Below, in pieces: positions 1 to 8,972 of a DNA stretch of 15,763 nucleotides (positions are counted from its first letter, which is position 1; each line of letters starts with the position of its first letter). Under the pieces are notes generated by a model. The model had not been told where the DNA came from. It did no database searches and was given only the letters and a program-made list of their open reading frames with translations. Position numbers and translations under genes: made by a program. Source of the stretch: Pseudomonadota bacterium (GTDB lineage: Bacteria > Pseudomonadota > Gammaproteobacteria > Burkholderiales > JABEVD01); assembly GCA_021811205.1 (NCBI GenBank), contig JAJZPK010000035.1, positions 1 through 15,763 on the forward strand, in the 5' to 3' direction.

Positions 1-438
1 CACTTCCCCCAGAACGCCACCAGCGGATGCCGGAAGCGCCGCCTTGACCGAATGAAAGCGCAGCGACTCGAGGGACGCGCTTGAAAACAGCAGGACGAAA
101 AAACCCGCGAGGGAAACGAAAAAGGATCTGCCGTCAAGCAGCGTAACCTGGTCTATCCTTTTGTATCCCCAGCCTATCGCATAGAGCAGGAATACCACGC
201 CCCAGTAGGCCGAAAGACCGAAAACGTAAAGCAGTATGTCCGCAAGAATCGCGCCGAAATAGCCGCCGGCATTATGGACAGCCGGATGGGTCGCGGTATG
301 CGACCACCCCGGATCGCGAGGATCGTAGGTATAGAGGATCAGCGCAAGAAAAACAGCCGCAGCCACGAGGACCAGCCACCAGGACTCCCGCAGCAGCGCC
401 GCAATTTTGGGGGGCAAGGGATTCGATTTGTTCGCCAT
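1..438 (-). CDS. ftsK: DNA translocase FtsK, N-terminal membrane part (partial, 3' end beyond left edge)
   Basis: FtsK is a septum-anchored DNA pump that moves chromosome ends at division and activates XerCD dimer resolution at dif. Only the first 146 residues are inside the window. They show a short basic N-terminus and hydrophobic segments at about 20-37, 61-90 and 107-122, as in the multi-pass FtsK membrane domain. Between the first two lies the motif YDPRDPGWSH (38-47), followed by an NAGGYFGA stretch, both typical of this domain. The motor and gamma domains are not visible. The start is the ATG at 438-436; there is no strong Shine-Dalgarno sequence, but the protein begins just ahead of TM1 as expected. 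It is divergent from trxB, a neighbourhood also close to E. coli trxB/lrp-ftsK. The family call is firm; only completeness is unknown. Confidence 0.9.
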   Translation of the reverse strand, partial: MANKSNPLPPKIAALLRESWWLVLVAAAVFLALILYTYDPRDPGWSHTATHPAVHNAGGYFGAILADILLYVFGLSAYWGVVFLLYAIGWGYKRIDQVTLLDGRSFFVSLAGFFVLLFSSASLESLRFHSVKAALPASAGGVLGEV

Positions 439-465
439 GTCGGCTGCAAGAAGATCGAAATTCGT

Positions 466-494
466 ATTATATCGCAAGATGTGTACGCAAAGCG
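466..494 (-). promoter_or_regulatory. candidate promoter for ftsK
   Basis: A perfect TATAAT hexamer lies on the minus strand at 471-466, about 28 bases before the ftsK ATG. No good -35 box sits at the usual distance: the region 489-494 reads CGCTTT on the minus strand, and the nearest TTG-type hexamer (TTGCGT, 490-485) is only 13 bases away. The -10 box is directly visible; its activity is inferred. Confidence 0.4.
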
Positions 495-496
495 TC

Positions 497-525
497 TCGA
501 CAAAAAGTCGCTGTTGCTTTAGATT
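497..525 (+). promoter_or_regulatory. candidate sigma70 promoter for trxB
   Basis: TCGACA (497-502, 5 of 6 matches to TTGACA) is followed after 17 bases by TAGATT (520-525, 4 of 6 matches to TATAAT). This would start transcription near 532, about 23 bases ahead of the trxB ATG. A small inverted repeat, CGAC-AAAAA-GTCG (498-510), overlaps the -35 box. It may be an operator half-site pair or chance. It lies in the 116-base divergent gap between ftsK and trxB. Confidence 0.4.
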
Positions 526-536
526 TGCCCATTTGA

Positions 537-2011
<1,475 letters not shown>

Positions 2012-2035
2012 TGTCTGTTTTAAAAAGGGAACCCA

Positions 2036-3154
2036 ATGTTTTTCAACAAGAAGAAGCAAGCTTCCAATTCGGACTCGAACAACCACTCTCTCGTCGAGGA
2101 AATCAGGCAACTGAAGGATGAAGTCGATTCACTCAGAGGGGACAACGAATCGCTTTCGGAAAGACTCGATCAAGCCAGAAAAGAAAACGCCATGTACGCC
2201 GATCTGACGAGCAACATGCAGGTCTTCGGGCGATCCTTTTCCGAAACCCAGCAGAGCCTGTCCAAGCTTGCCAACACCCTGAAGGATGAAAAAAGCCACG
2301 CAATCATGGCTGCAAGTGTCTCGGCCCAGAGCCGTGGATCGATCGAAAGCATATCGACCAACCTGCAGCTTCTCGCGAGGGACTCCAGAACCTCTGCGGT
2401 CAAGGTGGAGAACCTGAGCGAACGCGCCACCCAGATCGGCGGCATCGTCAACCTGATCAAGGAAATCGCCGACCAGACCAACCTGCTTGCCCTGAATGCT
2501 GCGATCGAAGCCGCCCGTGCAGGAGAACAGGGCAGAGGTTTTGCCGTGGTAGCCGACGAGGTCAGGAAACTTGCCGAGCGCACCGCGAATGCCACCCAGG
2601 AAATTTCGGATCTCGTCTCATCGATCCAGGTCGAAACCACGGAAACGAAATCCGGCATGGAAGAACTCTCGCGGCAGTCCGATGCCTTCAGCCGAGACGG
2701 CACGGCTGCAACCGCCAACATGCAGGAGCTCCTTTCCATATCGAACAGGATGGAAGAGGCGATTGCATCTTCTGCCCTCAGGAGCTTTGTCGAACTCGCC
2801 AAGGTCGACCATCTCGTCTACAAATTCGAAATCTACAAGGTCTTCCTCGGCCTGTCCGACAAGAAGGCAGAAGATTTCAGCGACCATACTCTCTGCCGAT
2901 TGGGTAAATGGTATTACGAGGGGGACGGCAAGGAGTGCTTCTCGATGCTGAACGGCTACAGGGAAATCGAATCCCCACACGTCCTGGTGCACAAGGCCGG
3001 ACAGGATGCCATCCGCCATTATTATTCCGGAAACTACGCGAAGGGTGTCGAGTCGGTCGCCCAAATGGAGGAAGCGAGCATGAGCGTGCTAGACAACCTC
3101 GAAAAAATGGCTTCATCCGGGGAAAACGATCCCAGAGCCCTTTGCACAAGCTGA
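2036..3154 (+). CDS. soluble methyl-accepting chemotaxis protein with C-terminal CZB zinc-binding domain
   Basis: This 372-residue chemoreceptor has no membrane segment and no periplasmic domain, so it should act in the cytoplasm. Residues about 18-55 form a leucine-rich coiled coil. The MCP signalling hairpin follows, with the highly conserved tip [20 protein letters not shown] starting at 143 and continuing through [20 protein letters not shown] to 182, where CheA and CheW bind. The C-terminal CZB domain matches its full signature: His259 and Tyr262, then Cys287-Arg-Leu-Gly-Lys-Trp292, then His315 and His319, the predicted 3-His/1-Cys zinc site. The layout is like Helicobacter TlpD. CZB receptors have been linked to oxidant (HOCl) and zinc sensing through the zinc-bound cysteine. 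A good Shine-Dalgarno (AGGGA, 2026-2030) fixes the start. There is no cheA, cheW or cheY nearby and no C-terminal methylation-enzyme tether. The ligand is inferred only. Confidence 0.93.
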   Translation: MFFNKKKQASNSDSNNHSLVEEIRQLKDEVDSLRGDNESLSERLDQARKENAMYADLTSNMQVFGRSFSETQQSLSKLANTLKDEKSHAIMAASVSAQSRGSIESISTNLQLLARDSRTSAVKVENLSERATQIGGIVNLIKEIADQTNLLALNAAIEAARAGEQGRGFAVVADEVRKLAERTANATQEISDLVSSIQVETTETKSGMEELSRQSDAFSRDGTAATANMQELLSISNRMEEAIASSALRSFVELAKVDHLVYKFEIYKVFLGLSDKKAEDFSDHTLCRLGKWYYEGDGKECFSMLNGYREIESPHVLVHKAGQDAIRHYYSGNYAKGVESVAQMEEASMSVLDNLEKMASSGENDPRALCTS

Positions 3155-3156
3155 AC

Positions 3157-5586
3157 CTAGTCCAGGGAGCGCAAGAGGACCGAAGGCGGGAAAGCGAGCG
3201 CCTTCCTCGTCCAGAAGAGCCCCATCAGCAATATGACGGCCATGCCCGAGACAAGGCCGGCCATGATCACTACAGGATCGAAACGAGCCGGCAGATCGAG
3301 CAGGCGGCTTGATGCAAGCCACCCCACCAGAGTTGCGCCGAAGGAGGCGAAAAGACCCGAGAGGCCGCCCAGGACCAAGAATTCCGAAGCATAGGCCGAG
3401 AGTATCTGCCTTTTGTCCGCGCCCAGGGTACGCAGGATCGCGGTTTCCCTGATCCGCTCGTCCATGGTCGCCGAGAAGGCCGCAGTCAGCACCATGGCGC
3501 TCGATGCCAGGCTGAATAGAAAAACGAACTCGATCGCAAGCGCAGCCTGCCCCATCATCTTCTGCATCCTGGCAATCACCGAAGACACATCCAGAACGAG
3601 CAGGCTCGGAAAGCGTCTTGAAAGACCGTTCAACTCCCCTGCCTTTTCGCCTGGAAGGTAAAAGCTCGTGATGTAGCTCGCCGGATAATCTTCGAGCAGC
3701 CCCGGGGGGCTGAGCACGAAAAAATTGACCCTGAAGGAATTCCAGTCGACTTTCCTGAGATTCACGACCTTGGCTGAAATCCTGCTTCCAGCGACGTCGA
3801 AGGTCAGCATGTCGCCCATGCGTATGGAAAGCGTTTTGGCGATGCCTTCCTCGACTGAAAGCATGGCCTTGCCCTGATCTTTCTTGCCCCACCATTTTCC
3901 GGATACAACCTGGTTTCCGGTCTGCATCTGGTTCGCCCATGAAAGGTTGAACTCCCGATCGACGAGCCTTTTTGCCCGCAATTCTTCGTAATCGTCCGAT
4001 GATACGGCTCTTCCGTTGATCTGCACGAGCCTTCCCTTCACCATCGGGAAAAACTCCGGCACTCTCAGCCCGTTCTTTTCGAAATAGTCCGAAACCGCCT
4101 TCAACTGGTCGGGCTGGACGTTGAGAACGAAACGGTTCGGCGCGTCACTCGGCAGACTCTCGTGCCAAAGCGTGACAAGATCACGCCTCACCAGGGTGAG
4201 CACCAGAATCGCCATCAAGGCGAGTCCAAAGGCGAGCACCTGGACGACGCTCGATGCAGCCCGCCGCCTCAAGTTGGCGAGCCGCCACCCCTTCAGATGC
4301 TTCAGGAAAAACCACAGTATCAGGGAAAAAATGAAAATCGTGGCGAGAAATCCGCCGAACACGACCATGCCCAGCTTGAAATCGTTTGCCTGCCAGAAGA
4401 AAATCAGACCGAGCGCGGCAAGACCGAGCGCATGGCCTGCGTTAAATTTTCCATTCTCCCGCCTGATCACGTAGAGCGCCGGAACCTTGGAAAGGGCGCT
4501 GATCCGGGGAAGGACGAACCCGAGCAGCAGGACCAGGGAAGCTGCGCTGCCTTCGAGTGCAGGCAACATGGAAGGGGATGGCAGCTTGACGCCGATCGTG
4601 TTCGAGAGCAGCAGGCCGAGCATGTTCTGCGCAAAAAAGCCCACGCCCGAGCCCACAAGGCCCGATGCGAGCCCCAGCATCGAAAACTGGTAGAGGAAGA
4701 TCCGGAAAAGACGGGGGCCTGTCATCCCCATGACGCGCATTACTGCGCAGCCGTCGAGATGGCGCTCCATGAAACGCCTCGCCGAGAGCGAAATGGCGAC
4801 CGAAGCGAGCACGACTGCAAGCAGCGCGGACATGCCGAGGAACACGCTCGATCTGTCGAGCATGGCCTTGACCTGCGGGCTTCCCCCATGCGCATCCTCG
4901 ATGCTCTGTCCTCTTCCCAGCCGCGACTTCACCCAGCGCCTGTATGCATCGACGGACTTCGCGTCTCCTGCCGCATAAAGCATGTAGTGCACCCGGCTTC
5001 CCGTTGTGATCAGTTTCGTCCTTGGAATGTCGTCCCTGTTCATGATGAGCCCCGGCCCAAGACTCATGAACGAGAAAGCTGCCTCTGGCTCCTCCTCCAC
5101 AATGGCCGAGATCTTGAAATCGGCATCCCCGATTTCCACGGCCTCGCCCGGCGCAAGGTGGAGCTTGACGACGAGCTTCCTGTCCACCCAGACCTCTCCC
5201 GGCCTGGGGATACCCTTTGCGCCGTTCGAGAGCCGCAGCCTGCCGCGCAGCGGATAGCCTGCTTCGACAGCCTTGATTTCGGAAAGGACGCTGCCCTCCT
5301 TCGAGCTCACCATGCTCGGGAATTTTTCAGCGAGGGTGTAACTGAGGCCGCGCCGCGCCGTCTCCGACTCGAAAACCGGATCTACCGGATGATCGGATAC
5401 GACAACGAGATCCGCTCCCATCATCCTTTCCGCCTGATTCTCGAGCGCGCCGCTCACCCTGTCGGAAAAGAAGCCTACCGTCGTCATGGCCGAAACGGCG
5501 ATGAGCAGCGATGCAATGAGCACGGAAAGCTCGCCGGAACGCCAGTCGCGCACCAGCAGCCTTAGCGAAATCAGGAAGTCATTCAA
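3157..5586 (-). CDS. ybbP: ABC transporter permease YbbP (FtsX/MacB-type, 10 membrane segments)
   Basis: This 809-residue inner-membrane protein is close in length to E. coli YbbP (804) and pairs with the ATPase YbbA. Hydrophobic segments lie near 21-42, 247-268, 294-322, 345-362, 385-400, 404-428, 446-466, 680-704, 732-757 and 771-793. Two large soluble loops (about 43-245 and 467-675) should face the periplasm. Coupling-helix motifs typical of FtsX-like permeases appear twice: near 274-289 and as ERIRETAILRTLGA at 710-723. Such type VII systems usually move force or hydrophobic molecules across the periplasm and do not import solutes. The start is TTG at 5586-5584, with GGGGAA five bases upstream; it overlaps the end of ybbA by 8 bases. 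No ATG fits this frame before residue 34. The gene ends 2 bases from the convergent chemoreceptor gene. The transported lipid or substrate cannot be read from the sequence. Confidence 0.92.
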   Translation of the reverse strand: MNDFLISLRLLVRDWRSGELSVLIASLLIAVSAMTTVGFFSDRVSGALENQAERMMGADLVVVSDHPVDPVFESETARRGLSYTLAEKFPSMVSSKEGSVLSEIKAVEAGYPLRGRLRLSNGAKGIPRPGEVWVDRKLVVKLHLAPGEAVEIGDADFKISAIVEEEPEAAFSFMSLGPGLIMNRDDIPRTKLITTGSRVHYMLYAAGDAKSVDAYRRWVKSRLGRGQSIEDAHGGSPQVKAMLDRSSVFLGMSALLAVVLASVAISLSARRFMERHLDGCAVMRVMGMTGPRLFRIFLYQFSMLGLASGLVGSGVGFFAQNMLGLLLSNTIGVKLPSPSMLPALEGSAASLVLLLGFVLPRISALSKVPALYVIRRENGKFNAGHALGLAALGLIFFWQANDFKLGMVVFGGFLATIFIFSLILWFFLKHLKGWRLANLRRRAASSVVQVLAFGLALMAILVLTLVRRDLVTLWHESLPSDAPNRFVLNVQPDQLKAVSDYFEKNGLRVPEFFPMVKGRLVQINGRAVSSDDYEELRAKRLVDREFNLSWANQMQTGNQVVSGKWWGKKDQGKAMLSVEEGIAKTLSIRMGDMLTFDVAGSRISAKVVNLRKVDWNSFRVNFFVLSPPGLLEDYPASYITSFYLPGEKAGELNGLSRRFPSLLVLDVSSVIARMQKMMGQAALAIEFVFLFSLASSAMVLTAAFSATMDERIRETAILRTLGADKRQILSAYASEFLVLGGLSGLFASFGATLVGWLASSRLLDLPARFDPVVIMAGLVSGMAVILLMGLFWTRKALAFPPSVLLRSLD

Positions 5587-6241
5587 CCTGATTCCCCATC
5601 TTCAATCTGATGCTTCTTCCGCATCGCTTCGCGATTTCCGGGTCGTGCGTCACGAGGACAAGGGTAGTATGCTGCTCGCGGTTGAGGTCGAACATCAGGT
5701 CGATGATTTTTTCCCCAGTCGCGGAATCCAGGTTTCCGGTCGGCTCGTCTGCGAAAAGCATTCTGGGTCTTGCAGCAAAGGCGCGCGCGATGGCAACGCG
5801 CTGCTGCTCCCCGCCCGAGAGCTGTTTTGGATAATGCGCCGCCCTTCCCGTGAGCCCGACGCGATCAAGGATGTCGAGCGCATCCTCCCTTGCCTTGCCT
5901 CTTCCCGAAAGCTCGATGGGCAGCATCACGTTTTCCAGCGCAGTGAGCGCGGGGAGGAGCTGGAAGGACTGGAAAACGAAGCCTATCGTCTTCCCCCTCA
6001 GTTTCGCTCTTTCGTCTTCGCTGAGCGAAAAAATGTCGATCCCATCGATATAGACGGTTCCGCTCGTCGGCCTGTCCAACCCTGCAAGCAGGCTCAGAAG
6101 CGTCGTCTTCCCCGAGCCTGATGCGCCCAGTATGGCGAGCGCATCCCCGGGATTGATCTCGAATCGGATATTGCTCAAAATGACGAGGTCCGGATCGACC
6201 TTCTTGCACAGATCGACGACCCTCAATACGGAATTTTCCAT
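5579..6241 (-). CDS. ybbA: ABC transporter ATP-binding protein YbbA
   Basis: This is the 220-residue ATPase of the YbbA-YbbP machine, of the LolD/MacB/FtsE class. All nucleotide-binding motifs are intact: Walker A GASGSGKT (39-46), Q-loop Gln91 in FVFQSFQ, signature LSGGEQ (141-146), Walker B LFADEP (162-167) followed by TGNLD, and the switch His199. It aligns throughout with E. coli YbbA, including [15 protein letters not shown] near the end. The ATG at 6241-6239 gives a family-length N-terminus. It sits in a CCATGG that also contains the tesA start on the opposite strand. The stop overlaps the ybbP TTG start, so the permease is probably coupled to it. LolD is a possible confusion, but the YbbP-type partner and the adjacent tesA settle the name. 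Confidence 0.94.
   Translation of the reverse strand: MENSVLRVVDLCKKVDPDLVILSNIRFEINPGDALAILGASGSGKTTLLSLLAGLDRPTSGTVYIDGIDIFSLSEDERAKLRGKTIGFVFQSFQLLPALTALENVMLPIELSGRGKAREDALDILDRVGLTGRAAHYPKQLSGGEQQRVAIARAFAARPRMLFADEPTGNLDSATGEKIIDLMFDLNREQHTTLVLVTHDPEIAKRCGRSIRLKMGNQVE
6153..6181 (+). promoter_or_regulatory. weak candidate promoter for tesA, inside ybbA
   Basis: TTGATC (6153-6158) and CAAAAT (6176-6181) are 17 bases apart, each 4 of 6 matches to the sigma70 consensus. Because the tesA and ybbA start codons overlap, any tesA promoter must lie inside ybbA, and this is the best match I found there. I found no convincing counterpart for ybbA inside tesA. Confidence 0.22.
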
Positions 6242-6243
6242 GG
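6238..6243. other. CCATGG shared by the divergent ybbA and tesA start codons
   Basis: The tesA ATG occupies 6240-6242 on the plus strand and the ybbA ATG occupies 6241-6239 on the minus strand. The two start codons therefore overlap by two bases inside one palindromic CCATGG. Both starts are supported independently: the TesA signal peptide and the YbbA family N-terminus. No untranslated DNA lies between the genes, so each gene's leader and promoter must be inside the other's coding sequence. Confidence 0.85.
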
Positions 6244-6848
6244 TTCAAAAAGCCCTTCTCGTTTTCCTATTCGCCTGTCTGCCGCAACTGGCTCTGGCAT
6301 CGAACCTGCTCGTTTTCGGCGACAGCCTCTCCGCCGGATACGGTCTGCCGACCGGAAAAAGCTGGGTCGACATGCTCTCGAAGCGGCTCTCCAAGACGCA
6401 CATTCGGGTCATCAACGCCAGCATCAGCGGCGAAACAACTTCCGGCGGGCTATCCAGGATCGGCCGCGCCCTCGAACAATTCAGGCCCGAGATCGTCATT
6501 CTCGAACTCGGCGCGAACGACGGTTTGCAGGGAGAACTTGTATCCGTGACGAAAAAAAACCTGAATGCCATCGTGGACGCCTGCGAGAAGCATGATGCAA
6601 GGGTGCTTCTGGTCGGCATGCGTCTCCCCCCGAATTATGGGCAGCGTTACGCTTCCGAATTCGGCGCGATCTACCCCGAGATCGCCAAGCGCCGCAGGCT
6701 CGGATTCGTTCCATTCATGCTGGAAGGCTTTGCCCAGAACCTCGACGACTTCCAGGCCGACGGCCTGCATCCCAATGCTCGCGCGCAAGGAAAAGTCTTG
6801 GCCAACATATGGAAAGGACTTTCGCCCATGCTGCAAAAGCAGCACTAG
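6240..6848 (+). CDS. tesA: TesA: secreted GDSL lysophospholipase / acyl-CoA thioesterase I / arylesterase
   Basis: This 202-residue SGNH hydrolase cleaves acyl esters and thioesters (lysophospholipids, acyl-CoA, aryl esters in the E. coli orthologue) in the periplasm. It starts with a signal peptide: Lys4, a hydrophobic core (5-17), and an ALA cleavage site ending at about residue 20. The catalytic blocks are intact: GDSLSAGYG with nucleophile Ser29, Gly64 in block II, Asn93 in GANDGL, and Asp174/His177 in DGLHPN. The open frame continues upstream to about 6132, but only the ATG at 6240 gives a signal peptide, and it has CGGAA (6229-6233) six bases before it. It is divergent from ybbA-ybbP, the same arrangement as in E. 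coli, where YbbAP and TesA are thought to work together on lipid substrates. Substrate preference here is unknown. Confidence 0.94.
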   Translation: MVQKALLVFLFACLPQLALASNLLVFGDSLSAGYGLPTGKSWVDMLSKRLSKTHIRVINASISGETTSGGLSRIGRALEQFRPEIVILELGANDGLQGELVSVTKKNLNAIVDACEKHDARVLLVGMRLPPNYGQRYASEFGAIYPEIAKRRRLGFVPFMLEGFAQNLDDFQADGLHPNARAQGKVLANIWKGLSPMLQKQH

Positions 6849-6855
6849 CCGCGTA

Positions 6856-6975
6856 TCACCATTTCAAGAGCGCTCTGCCGAGCAAGACGCCAAGCCTTCC
6901 GCCGCCCAGCATGGGCAGCAGGAAAATGCCGAGCATGCACTGGCAACTGCAAGAGTGCGTGCATGCTGAAATCAT
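6856..6975 (-). CDS. possible 39-residue cysteine-rich, hydrophobic small protein downstream of glnB
   Basis: I do not recognise this ORF. It starts at an ATG (6975-6973), 29 bases after the glnB stop on the same strand, and ends with TGA at 6858-6856, seven bases from the convergent tesA stop. It thus fills most of an otherwise gene-free 156-base gap. The product has four cysteines in a tight CTHSCSCQC cluster (residues 5-13). A hydrophobic, glycine-rich stretch (about 14-34, including GIFLLPMLGG) follows, with scattered arginines and a final Lys-Trp. By hand count 29 of 39 codons end in G or C, like true genes here, against about half at positions 1 and 2. A possible AAGG lies seven bases before the ATG but inside a stable hairpin. 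A metal-binding or membrane peptide is conceivable. Chance is a real alternative. Confidence 0.33.
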   Translation of the reverse strand: MISACTHSCSCQCMLGIFLLPMLGGGRLGVLLGRALLKW

Positions 6976-6978
6976 GCA
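6960..6978. repeat. short inverted repeat competing with the glnB-distal hairpin
   Basis: TGCATG (6960-6965) and CATGCA (6973-6978) form a 6-bp inverted repeat with a 7-base spacer. It shares bases 6976-6978 with the neighbouring GC-rich stem, so the two full hairpins cannot form at once. It contains the start codon of the possible small ORF. Confidence 0.4.
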
Positions 6979-6996
6979 GGGGCCTTGCGCCCCTGC
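6976..6996 (-). terminator. GC-rich hairpin after glnB: possible terminator or translational control element
   Basis: A perfect 8-bp stem GCAGGGGC / GCCCCTGC encloses a 5-base loop, starting 8 bases after the glnB stop. In the minus direction it is followed by ATGATTTC, only a weak T-run, and in the plus direction by no T-run, so intrinsic termination would be inefficient. It may end nadE-glnB transcripts, protect the 3' end, or mask the AAGG ahead of the small ORF, whose ATG directly abuts the stem. Confidence 0.45.
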
Positions 6997-7004
6997 CGGC
7001 TCGC

Positions 7005-7355
<351 letters not shown>

Positions 7356-8960
7356 TCAGTATTCGTCCAGAAATTTCGAGGTAATGGGATAGCGCCAGTC
7401 GCGCCCGAAGCCGCGTTGCGTGATCCTGATGCCCACAGGCGACTGCCTGCGCTTGTATTCGTTGATCTTGATGAGATGGATCACGCGTCTCGCATCTTCC
7501 AAGTTTATGCCCAATTTCGAGATCTCATGAAGGGAAAGGTCACGCTCCATGTAAGCCTCCATGACTGCGTCGAGCACTTCGTAGGAGGGTAGGCTGTCCT
7601 GGTCTTTCTGGTTCTCGCGCAATTCGGCCGAAGGCGGCCTCTCTATCACGCGATCCGGAATCACATGCCCCAGCCCGTTCCTGTAATTCGCAAGCCGGTA
7701 AACGAGGGTTTTCTTGATGTCTTTGAGCACGGCGAACCCGCCAGCCATGTCGCCGTAGAGCGTCGAATAGCCCACCGCCATTTCGCTCTTGTTTCCGGTC
7801 GTGAGCACGATGGCGCCGCTCTTGTTGGAAAGCGCCATGAGGAGCGTCCCCCTGACCCGCGCCTGGATGTTCTCCTCAGTGGCGTCGAGAGCGCGTCCTT
7901 CGAATTCCGTCGAGAGCGTCTCGAGAAACAGGGAATGGATGGCCTCGATCGGAAGCTCCGTATAGCGCACACCTAATGTTTTCGCCATTTCCCTGGAATC
8001 GTCCAGGCTCATCTGCGCGGTATACCGGGACGGCATCATCACCGCATGCACCTTGTCAGCACCGAGCGAATCGACCGCAACCGCAAGCGTCAAGGCGGAA
8101 TCGATTCCTCCGGAAAGCCCCAGCAGCACGCCGGGGAAGCGGTTCTTGCCCACGTAATCCGAAACGCCAAGGCAAAGCGCCTTGTAAACGCTCTCTTCCA
8201 GAGAATGTTCGGGATGGATCTCCCTGCCCCTGCCGATTTCGACAATGCCGAGTCCTTCCTCGAAGGAAGGCATCCGCGCAACGACTTCCCCCTTTTCGTC
8301 CATGGCAAAGGATGCGCCGTCGAAAACCAGCTCGTCCTGTCCGCCGACAAGATTCGCGTAGACGAGCGAAAATCCGCCCTCCCTGATCCGCTCCCGCGCA
8401 ATCTCGTAGCGCAGCGCCTGCTTTTCCATGTGGAAGGGGGATGCGTTGAGCACGAGCAGGATTTGCGCACCCGCATCCCTGGCCAGTTTCGCCGCCCTCT
8501 TCTCCCAGATGTCCTCGCAGATCGCGATGCCGAACCTGATGCCGCCCAGATCGAAAACGACGGGTTCGCTGCCGCTTTCGAAATAGCGCTCTTCATCGAA
8601 AACGGCGTAATTCGGCAGTTCGAGCTTGCGGTAGGTGGCCTCTATCCTGCCTTCCCTGATGACGGATGCTGCATTGTATCGCTTTCCACCCAGCTCGACC
8701 GGGTGCCCCACGACGACCGAAATGCCCGTTATTTTTTCGGCAAGATGCTTCAATGCTTCGTTGGATGCCCGGTAGAACCCCGATCTCAGGAGGAGATCCT
8801 CGGGCGGATAGCCGCAGATCGCAAGTTCCGGCGTCAGAAGAATCGATGCGCCCGAATCCCTGGCTTTTTCAGCCATTTCGAGGATTTTTTCCGCATTGCC
8901 TTGCATGTCGCCCACCGCGCAGTTGATCTGGGCAATCGCAATTTTTGTGCCATTTCGCAT
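7356..8960 (-). CDS. nadE: glutamine-dependent NAD+ synthetase
   Basis: NadE makes the last step of NAD+ synthesis, amidating nicotinate adenine dinucleotide with ATP and ammonia released from glutamine. At 534 residues it is the two-domain form. The N-terminal nitrilase-like glutaminase shows the Glu45-Lys112-Cys148 triad (in TPELAICGYP, RKLELPNY and ICEDIW). The C-terminal synthetase has the PP-loop SGGIDSA (283-289), TTGNKSE and the end motif PITSKF. The ATG at 8960 places KIAIAQIN at residue 6, as in the family. No clear Shine-Dalgarno precedes it, and a -10-like TATGAT ends only six bases before it. It is divergent from prfC and co-directional with glnB 12 bases downstream. Confidence 0.96.
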   Translation of the reverse strand: MRNGTKIAIAQINCAVGDMQGNAEKILEMAEKARDSGASILLTPELAICGYPPEDLLLRSGFYRASNEALKHLAEKITGISVVVGHPVELGGKRYNAASVIREGRIEATYRKLELPNYAVFDEERYFESGSEPVVFDLGGIRFGIAICEDIWEKRAAKLARDAGAQILLVLNASPFHMEKQALRYEIARERIREGGFSLVYANLVGGQDELVFDGASFAMDEKGEVVARMPSFEEGLGIVEIGRGREIHPEHSLEESVYKALCLGVSDYVGKNRFPGVLLGLSGGIDSALTLAVAVDSLGADKVHAVMMPSRYTAQMSLDDSREMAKTLGVRYTELPIEAIHSLFLETLSTEFEGRALDATEENIQARVRGTLLMALSNKSGAIVLTTGNKSEMAVGYSTLYGDMAGGFAVLKDIKKTLVYRLANYRNGLGHVIPDRVIERPPSAELRENQKDQDSLPSYEVLDAVMEAYMERDLSLHEISKLGINLEDARRVIHLIKINEYKRRQSPVGIRITQRGFGRDWRYPITSKFLDEY

Positions 8961-8966
8961 TTGCGA

Positions 8967-8972
8967 ATCATA
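8967..8972 (-). promoter_or_regulatory. candidate -10 box for a leaderless nadE transcript
   Basis: TATGAT (5 of 6 matches to TATAAT) lies on the minus strand six bases before the nadE ATG, a spacing at which transcription would begin at or next to the start codon. The best upstream hexamer, TTGGCA, is only 13 bases away, too close for a normal -35. The lack of a Shine-Dalgarno fits, but the evidence is thin. Confidence 0.25.

Noticed and set aside
4162..5565. 467-codon open frame on the plus strand opposite ybbP
   Set aside because: The product is His/Arg/Glu-rich with no domain, and it lies wholly inside a full-length permease gene. It is a shadow of the real gene.
6132..6239. 36-residue N-terminal extension of TesA
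   Set aside because: It would bury the signal peptide and lies antisense to the YbbA P-loop coding region. The ATG at 6240 gives a normal lipobox-free signal peptide and family length.
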